From Areca catechu (taxonomy: Eukaryota; Streptophyta; Magnoliopsida; Arecales; Arecaceae), in NCBI GenBank assembly GCA_021397845.1, contig CM038044.1, positions 57,077,851 through 57,141,850 on the forward strand: a stretch of 64,000 nt of DNA. Direction: 5' to 3'. A program made the position numbers and the translations under genes. The notes under the pieces are model-generated. The model was not told the DNA's origin. It searched no databases and saw nothing but the letters and a program-made list of their open reading frames with translations. Of this stretch, positions 57,442 to 64,000 are shown piece after piece; the first letter of the stretch is position 1; every line of letters begins with the position of its first letter.

Positions 57442-58131
57442 ACTTGTAAGATATGTCTTGCAATTCTTTTTCCAATGCCCTTGTTTGTCGCAGTGGAAAC
57501 AGGCTCCATCATTGACAACCTTCTTGGCTTTTTATCTTCTGGATGCTCCTCTTAGGGTTGAACTTCCTTTTCAAACCCTTTTTTATTACCTATTTCTTCT
57601 TCCCATCAATGAGAAGAAGATGTGCCTTATCTCCTTTTGAATGGCTTTCTACTGTCTTAAGCATGTTCAGCAGTTCAGGCAAAGAAATATTCAGTTTGTT
57701 CATATGAAATTAAGAACAAACTGAGAGAAGGAATCTAGGAGTGATTGCAGGATCAAGTCCTAATTGAGTTCACTATCCATTACAAATCCTAATTGACCTA
57801 ATCGGGTGATTAAGTCAATCATTTCCAAAACATGGGTTTGTACAGATGAACCCTCACTCATTCATGCACAGAACAACTACTGCGATATCTCGTATCGAGC
57901 AGCCCTACTTTGATCTCCATAGATCTCTTTTAAATTGAGTAATATGGACTGAGGTTCCATTCCTTCATATTGCCTCTGAAGCTCATTGCTCATCGAGGCT
58001 AACATGATGCACCTGATAGTTATACTATCATTTTTCCATATTTTGCGCATGGCTATTTCCTCAGATGCATCCTCTCCGATTGGTTTAGGATCCAGAGAAT
58101 CCAGAATATAAGAAAGCTTTTCCAGAGTCAT
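57442..58131 (-). pseudogene. gag: C1 gag
   Basis: From 58,131: MTLEKLSYILDSLDPKPIGE, then WKNDSITIRCIMLASMSNEL and LLNLKEIYGDQSRAARYEI, the helical copia gag (UBN2/Retrotran_gag-like) segment, to a stop at 57,877. After frame breaks, CFHCDKQGHWKKNC (57,492-57,451) is an intact CCHC knuckle just before the protease. The N-terminal start is upstream and not clear. Confidence 0.7.
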
Positions 58132-59162
58132 ACTATCCTCAGGTTCCTCAACTAGTCCACATAATTGGGACTGGTTAACTTGTTGGCATCTAAGATGCCC
58201 CGTAGTGATAAATTTGAAGCTATATTAAATCCTATAATTAATTAAAAACAATATAAGTAGACCACTCAAGATGACATTCATAACTAGAACAGAACTTTAT
58301 ATCTAATTATGTCTCCCACTATTTTATTCAAATACCCTCACCTATAGTAAGCGAGAAACCTTACCAGGTTTCTTTAGTGGGATTGAGATTCCAATTCCTC
58401 ATGAGTACCTTGTGTTATACAACAAATACTCATGAGTTCAAAGATAGGACTTCCTTTCCAATTGCAACCCATGTAATTCTCAACAAATGAACTGCTTCTA
58501 AGATACTTATAGTCTTGTATTACATAACAAACTATAATATCTTTATTTAGTCAGACCCTTCATTTCTATATAGCCATGATTGAAAATGTTGCCCTTGTGT
58601 TACACAACAAAGCAACAATTTTAATCATGCTATAAAGCACTAAGTGCACCAAGATAAATTTTATATCAAACCCTAGAGTAGGCATTATATTACACAACAA
58701 ATCTACTATAGTTTTGATATTAATTTGGCTTAGTATGAAGGAAGGTAAATTGTAGTGTGCTTAATCAATTAGCATTTCAAATTTAAGGTCTAGATATGAC
58801 CAAATTGGCCAGGTAAGTGGAAGGGGTGAGGGGGTCCCCACGTTGCTTTCCTTAGACATAAATTGAATTGCCCAGGTCAGACAACGGAACCAATTAAAAA
58901 CCTCATTTCCTTTACCTTCCTAGAACTACTTGCCTAGACACCAATTGGCTGATCAAACCCTAATTGGTTATGCATCATGATTAACTTTACACTACGACAA
59001 AATATGATTTTAATAAGGGCTTTTAGTGGTCTCAAAACACATCCTAACTAATAATGATAACATGATAATAAAACTATCAACCAAGCATATTAGCCCTAAT
59101 ATGCATACATTACATGATTATTTCAATCATCTGTTCACATCACTTGTTCATGGGATATGGCC
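58132..59162 (-). other. C1 long untranslated leader
   Basis: About 1 kb between the structured element and gag, without a plausible gene. It contains the stem-loop array described separately, plus a perfect 8-bp hairpin AGAAACCT-TACC-AGGTTTCT at 58,354-58,373. Confidence 0.6.
58398..58720 (-). promoter_or_regulatory. Array of four stem-loops with constant loop in C1 leader
   Basis: Plus-strand arms and loops. HP1: CTCATGAGTA (58,398) / TACTCATGAG (58,427), loop 58,408-58,426. HP2: arms 58,499-58,513 / 58,531-58,545, loop 58,514-58,530. HP3: arms 58,569-58,592 / 58,612-58,634, about 22 pairs, loop 58,593-58,611. HP4: arms 58,664-58,681 / 58,703-58,720, imperfect. Loops share CCTTGTGTTACACAACAAA or close variants, while the four stems have unrelated sequences. 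In the transcript (minus) the loop reads TTTGTTGTGTAACACAAGG. Confidence 0.75.
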
Positions 59163-59264
59163 ATAGCGGCACCCCTACTGGCCATAGAAGACCCTATTGA
59201 ATGGGAAGAGACGGCCTTTAAACCCTACTTTGCTTTTATTGACCGGACGACCATGGTGACTAAC
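59163..59264 (-). promoter_or_regulatory. Shared structured leader element (C1 copy)
   Basis: On the minus strand: ACCATGGTCGTCCGGTCA, then 'tctcttcccattcaata' and TATGGCCAGTAGGGGTGCC. This is the same order as in E1, X and Y, about 155 nt after the primer site. The short ORF here is nine codons long. Confidence 0.6.
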
Positions 59265-59418
59265 CCAATCCGTAGCTATTACTAAGATATAACATATCAT
59301 ATATATGTCTTTAAACTAAATCATGCATCAAAAATATAACATAACATATGATCATATTTTCCTATTATCACATGACATTCCTTAATTCAAATGACTATTG
59401 ATTGAATGAAATAAGGGG

Positions 59419-59430
59419 GCTCTGATACCA
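59419..59430 (-). other. C1 primer binding site
   Basis: TGGTATCAGAGC on the minus strand, one base from the LTR. Confidence 0.85.
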
Positions 59431-59431
59431 C

Positions 59432-61270
59432 TATTGGGTTTTTAGGGTTTTAATGGCACAGCAGAATAATGGATTTCAAAAAATTTCATTCTTGAAAACC
59501 CTAACAACTAGAAACCCTATGCCCAAGATCCCTTATTCACTACAATCAACAAGTCACTAAATTAGGGTTATAAAGAATACCTGGAACACTAATTCCTTTT
59601 CTTTCCACTAGGCTCATAAATGCAAGCCTTCTAGAGGTGATCCACATAGGAATCAAACTAGGAAGCTCTCCTTAGTAGGTTGCTTGATCAACTGGGACTC
59701 TTTTGATGGTCTTTCTTCCTTTAATTGCCTTTCTTTCCTTGCTCAGATCCTTGCCCTCCAATAGAGCACTCTAAGCCCTTTCCAAAACACTCTTCACTTT
59801 CATTTTCACTTCCTAAAATACTTGTCTTAAAATGGAGTATTTGTTTTAAGACAAGACAAGGGAGGAAGAGACAAAAGAGAGTGTGGTAGAGTGTGAGTGT
59901 AGGAATGCAGGAAAGAAATGAGTTTTTATGATACCCTTCAGCCTAATCACCGAAGCCTATTTATAGGAGAATGGGAGGTGCCAGATAAGCCTTCTCATCA
60001 GCCTATGATAAGACTTTTAATTTATCAAATAAGACTCTTCATATAGAAAGAGTCTTATTAATGAAGCATCATGACCTTTTGTGTGCCAACTACCTCATTC
60101 AAGTCCCTTCAAAAATTATCCGACTTCTCCACTTGCCAGTTGTCCTTTTTTGGTTACAGAGTAGCTAAGGGATGTGTCCTTTCTAAGAAAAAAACTGGTG
60201 ATGAGAAGTTGCCCAAAGTAGAAGGACTCTGCTTCTCATATTTGCACCAAATGAAGAGTTGCAACTCTTCATTTGCGCCAAGTCACTTCCACCGAACTTC
60301 CTTTTGTTTTGACCAATCATAAGCCATTCAAATGGCATGGAGATGAGGCTAAGGGGCACCTTGCTTCATCTAAAAGCAATGTCCCAAAGTAGAAGGACTT
60401 TAGGTCCTTTCTACGCCCATTTATTTCTTGCACACAAAATAAGTTGGCACCAATTATGAAGAGTCGCTACTCTTCACTTGTCGGTCAACATTTTCCATGC
60501 CATATGCCACCTTTGACCTAGTCAAAGTATATGCAATATGGGTGTCATTTGAAAGGGCATTAAATCTACTTTCTGATCATATTTGTTTTTAGATAGGAGG
60601 TCTGTTGGTCCTTCTGCATCCTCCTGAATACTAAGGTATCACTTAGGCAACAAGAGTCCCATGCCATTGGGACTCTTCATATATGGTGCATAAAATGTCC
60701 AAAAATATCATATAAAAATCTGATAGATTCATCCCACTTAGGACACAACTCAATTTAGGTTTCCCATAATTTGGTTAGTCTATTTAGCAACTATTTATAC
60801 CCAATTCAATTGGGTTAGGAGATTAGGTCAGCCTACACATGCTAGTGTGCAATCTAGCTAACCAATTAGGATCCCATGATCCTAATTAAATGTCAATTGA
60901 CTTCCTAGGTCCATTTCTTAATGTGTGTGACCCTTTGGGTTCCATATCTAGCCAGTAGTAGGTCTAGGTTCTAGTCGATTCAATCCAATCAAACTCGATT
61001 GATCTAATTAGGTTAATTGAGCTGACCCAAGTTGCCAATTTGAACTAGCTTTCGAATTGATTAATGAATTCAATCCAATTGATTCATTATAATAAATAAG
61101 ACATGATTGACATCTAGCTATATGCCATGCCTACCAGAAAGATGAGAAATTTGGTAAAAAATACTAAAATATCCTTCAGTGGAAAGTTACCGTGCAATGC
61201 AATCTTTCGATCTCCCATTATCTCGATTAAGTGATGGATATGGATAATTGTCAAACCCTAGCACTTAATC
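59432..61270 (-). repeat. C1 5' LTR, interrupted
   Basis: Aligns with S1. The plus-strand left end reads TATTGGG where S1 has TGTTGGG. It is cut at 61,270 by N2. From the S1 length, about 0.6 kb more should lie beyond the window. The minus-strand TATA box is at 59,956-59,967. Confidence 0.75.
59956..59967 (-). promoter_or_regulatory. TATA box in C1 5' LTR
   Basis: CCTATAAATAGG on the minus strand, a canonical plant TATA box. Confidence 0.6.
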
Positions 61271-62026
61271 TGATGGGGCACGGGATAGGGATAGGATCGT
61301 CGGTGAGCTAAGAAGTCGCCGAAGATTAGGGTATCCTATTTTTTTTTCTATTTTCTGATTTCTTTATGGTGGTGACGAAGGAAAAAAAATAGGGATGGAG
61401 GATAACGAGGATGGACTACCACGAACCCTGAAACCCACTCTCGTAGAGAGACTTCACACCTCTAGGGCATTATACCTACCACCCACCTCACTACATGCGG
61501 TCTAGGGTATCTCACCTACCACCCATCTCACTACACGCGGAGCCCAGGGTATTTCACCTGCCACCCAGGTCACTCCTGGAGCCATGAGGGGGATTTCAAA
61601 GAACGTGGAGGAAAACGAAGATGGGGGGATAACTAGGGCATCACGCCCCTACGATGTCCCGAAGGACAAAGACAACATCAACACCCGCAGGTGAAGACAT
61701 AATGGGCCATAGCCCTGAACAACAACTGCCAAACCAACTGACAAACCAAATCTCAAAAATTCAATTTCTTCTATCCCTTTTACAATAGGAATGAGGGGTT
61801 ATTTATAATCTCCATAACCCTCATTTGAATTTGAATACAGGATAGGGATAACTCAAATTTAAATACAAGATAGGATAAGATAAGCCTATCCATATCTCAA
61901 TCCTAACCAACAAAATTCTAATTTAAATTTTAAATAAAAGATAAATCCTAAATTTATTCTTCAAATTTATTTGTTGCTTCGAAATTTGTGCTGCTTCGAG
62001 ATTCGTGCAGGATGATGTCCCCATCA
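61271..62026 (-). repeat. N2 LTR, left copy
   Basis: Plus-strand ends TGATGGGGCACGGG and GTCCCCATCA. Minus-strand TATA-like TTATAAATAACCCC near 61,800-61,813. Confidence 0.8.
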
Positions 62027-63196
62027 TTCCCTTGGAGTGGGGAAAAACTTGACTCTGTCGAGTCAGGCTTAGCAGGATTTGATAGAACCGGAACTAATCA
62101 AAGAAAAGAAACTAGCTTATTTTTTTTTTTTAAATTTTTTTTTTGGCTGCTCTGGGATCAGTGAAGCTTTGAAGATTGTATAGCACTGAGATTCGGGCTG
62201 CTCCAGAAAGCATGCGTTGAAGTCGGTAATAGTGAAGGCATCCTTTCTTCCTCACGGACCGAACCAGGGAGAGGAGCAATGGAGTTCGATGCCGTCAAGG
62301 CTGGGTGGAGATCGTCCGGCAGGGCGGCGGTGGCCGACGACGGTAGCGGGGGTGATGACAGTGGCCGGCGATGGCGCTGTGTGGCCGAGGGCATCGTGGA
62401 CGATCAGATCTAGGTGGGTGTTCACCAGTGGCGAGGCTGGGGCGGAGACGGTGGCTCGGGGCAGTGGTTCCGATGGACGGCATGGAGCATGACGGCGTTC
62501 GGCGGCAGTCGGGAGGTGTCGGGCGTTGGAAGTCGGCTCGGGCATGCGGTGACGTGCGTGCGGTGGCCGATGTGGGAGAGTGCCCACAGGGGTGTCCAGC
62601 TCTAGAACAACGGCGACTTCTTCTCCTTGCGTGATGACGGCAGTGGTTTCACCTTCGGATCGCCGGAGGAATGGGATTAGCCAGCGGGATGGATCGGGGT
62701 GGTGGTTATCGCTACCGCCGCATCGTCTAGGGCTGTAAAAAACCACAGGGGTGGTGCGGGCTGTGGAAGAGCTGCTGTGGGGGGGGTGTAGGTGGTGGCG
62801 CGGAGGAGACCGGTACCGGTGGGCGGCACTGATCGGTTGCATGGATGGGTCTGGCAGGAGGGAGCTTTTGTGGCACTCTGGTCGGGCGGCATCTTGAAGA
62901 CCTGGACCTAGAAAGCAGAGGAGGACTGCGACAGATCCATGGAGGCCGGAAGGATGTTGCCATTCTGGCAGCAAGACGGGATGCGACCGAGGTCGGTGTC
63001 GTTGAATCTAATCGGGGGTAGGTCGAGGATGGTGAGGGACATTATATTCCGCTGGGGAAGGGGGGTTGGGGCATCGGCTGCAGGCGGTGAGCAGGAGAAG
63101 GGCCTCACATCGGTAGAAAGGAGAGGGGTTGGGGTGCACACGATGTGGAATCGGTGAGGAAGAGAAACCCTAATCCGCTAAGCTCTGATACCAAGT
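62027..63196 (-). other. N2 internal region
   Basis: 1,170 bp, strongly GC-rich between about 62,250 and 63,150, without gag, protease or reverse transcriptase. Open frames on both strands (up to 240 codons on the minus strand) are rich in Pro, Ser, Arg and His and show no domain. They are probably composition artefacts or a captured gene fragment. The end next to the left LTR (62,027-62,074) contains the polypurine tract and the remnant shared with N1. Confidence 0.6.
63182..63193 (-). other. N2 primer binding site
   Basis: TGGTATCAGAGC on the minus strand, three bases from the LTR end. Confidence 0.8.
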
Positions 63197-63952
63197 TGAT
63201 GGGGCACGGGATAGGGATAGGATCATCGGCGAGCTAAGAAGTCGCCAAAGATTAGGGTATCCTATTTTTTTTTCTATTTTCTGATTTCTTTATGGTGGTG
63301 ACTTAGGAAAAAAAATAGGGATGGAGGATAACGAGGATGGACTACCACGAACCCTGAAACCCACTCTCGTAGAGAGACTTCACACCTCTAGGGCATTATA
63401 CCTACCACCCACCTCACTACATGCGGTCTAGGGTATCTCACCTACCACCCATCTCACTACACGCGGAGCCCAGGGTATTTCACCTGCCACCCAGGTCACT
63501 CCTGGAGCCATGAGGGGGATTTCAAAGAACATGGAGGAAAACGAAGATGGGGGGATAACTAGGGCATCACGCCCCTACGATGTCCCGAAGGACAAAGACA
63601 ACATCAACACCCGCAGGTGAAGACATAATGGGCCATAGCCCTGAACAACAACTGCCAAACCAACTGACAAACCAAATCTCAAAAATTTAATTTCTTCTAT
63701 CCCTTTTACAATAGGAATGAGGGGTTATTTATAATCTCCATAACCCTCATTTGAATTTGAATACAGGATAGGGATAACTCAAATTTAAATACAAGATAGG
63801 ATAAGATAAGCCTATCCATATCTCAATCCTAACCAACAAAATTCTAATTTAAATTTTAAATAAAAGATAAATCCTAAATTTATTCTTCAAATTTATTTGT
63901 TGCTTCGAAATTTGTGCTGCTTCGAGATTCGTGCAGGATGATGTCCCCATCA
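63197..63952 (-). repeat. N2 LTR, right copy
   Basis: Same length as the left copy with very few changes. It is followed at 63,953 by internal 3'-end sequence, not by C1 LTR. Confidence 0.8.
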
Positions 63953-64000
63953 TTCCCCTGGAGTGGGAAAAAACTTGACTCTGTCGAGTCAGGCTTAGCA

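Larger units (their letters stand above)
23496..61270 (-). mobile_element. C1, copia LTR retrotransposon (truncated, split by X)
   Basis: On the minus strand the order is 5' LTR (from 61,270; start cut by N2), primer site 59,430, long leader, gag, protease, [X insertion 57,092-25,063], integrase, start of reverse transcriptase. Integrase before reverse transcriptase defines Ty1/copia. The 3' part (most of reverse transcriptase, RNase H, 3' LTR) is missing at the hAT junction. The reading frame resumes across the X insertion once one copy of the 5-bp target is discounted. The solo LTR S1 belongs to the same family. Confidence 0.85.
61271..64000 (-). mobile_element. N2, non-autonomous LTR element in tandem form (continues past window)
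   Basis: LTR 61,271-62,026, internal 62,027-63,196, LTR 63,197-63,952, then 48 bp of a second internal end (63,953-64,000) that matches 62,027-62,074. Orientation minus by primer site. The LTRs have identical length (756 bp) and about eight differences by eye. It is related to N1. It sits in the C1 5' LTR. Confidence 0.8.

Noticed and set aside
58398..58720. tRNA or microRNA gene in the C1 leader
   Set aside because: Arms do not form a cloverleaf, and there are four unrelated stems; a leader RNA structure fits better than a small-RNA gene.
62252..62974. 240-codon minus-strand frame in N2
   Set aside because: Low-complexity composition, competing frames on both strands and no domain. I describe the region but do not call a gene.
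1..64000. A host protein-coding gene
   Set aside because: Every coding motif I could recognise belongs to a transposable element; the remaining frames are short, broken or repeat-driven.

Overview
This is nuclear DNA of a flowering plant, a block of nested transposable elements in which I found no host gene. The evidence is LTR retrotransposons with TG...CA ends, initiator-tRNA-Met-type primer sites (TGGTATCAGAGC), a Tat-type gypsy element with an antisense gene, chromodomain gypsy elements, copia and hAT remnants. A large-genome monocot (possibly a palm) would fit, but that is a guess; the sequence does not name a species.

Layout. 1-1,996: non-autonomous LTR element N1 (+). 1,997-5,350: gypsy fragment Z (-) with gag start, primer site and 5' LTR. 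5,351-6,888: reversed, truncated E-family LTR. 6,889-10,173: GC-rich decayed TE sequence with a minisatellite, split by solo LTR F1 (8,370-9,902). 10,174-12,779: E1 LTR, primer site, leader. 12,780-19,423: F-family material, namely F2 LTR (-), an internal region with a broken 'plant transposon protein' gene, then two F LTRs in the opposite orientation. 19,424-21,916: AT-rich DNA holding a solo LTR. 22,085-~23,495: 5' part of a hAT element fused to a truncated copia element C1 (-), which runs from ~23,496 to 61,270. 61,271-64,000: non-autonomous LTR element N2 (-) inside the C1 5' LTR, arranged LTR-internal-LTR-internal.

C1 is split between protease and integrase by X, a 32-kb compound insertion (25,063-57,092; duplicated target ctact/ctgct). 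X is a chromodomain gypsy element without reverse transcriptase. Four further insertions lie in X: L (Tat gypsy, from 27,028; target ctacc), solo LTR E2 (41,063-42,932), solo LTR S1 (47,475-49,897; target agcaa) and Y (50,707-57,014; target aaatc), a younger relative of X that also lacks reverse transcriptase. The right side of L carries a 2,592-bp duplication of the X/L left boundary.

The most unusual signals are in untranslated leaders. (1) C1 has four consecutive stem-loops whose stems differ in sequence while the loop is nearly constant. (2) A leader of about 95 nt just after the primer site, with a five-codon upstream ORF and three small hairpins, is shared by copia- and gypsy-type elements. 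(3) X and Y share an unrecognised coding domain where reverse transcriptase would normally be. (4) Arrays of a GTCGAC-centred palindrome occur in two LTR families and change type together between copies. All alignments and counts were made by eye.
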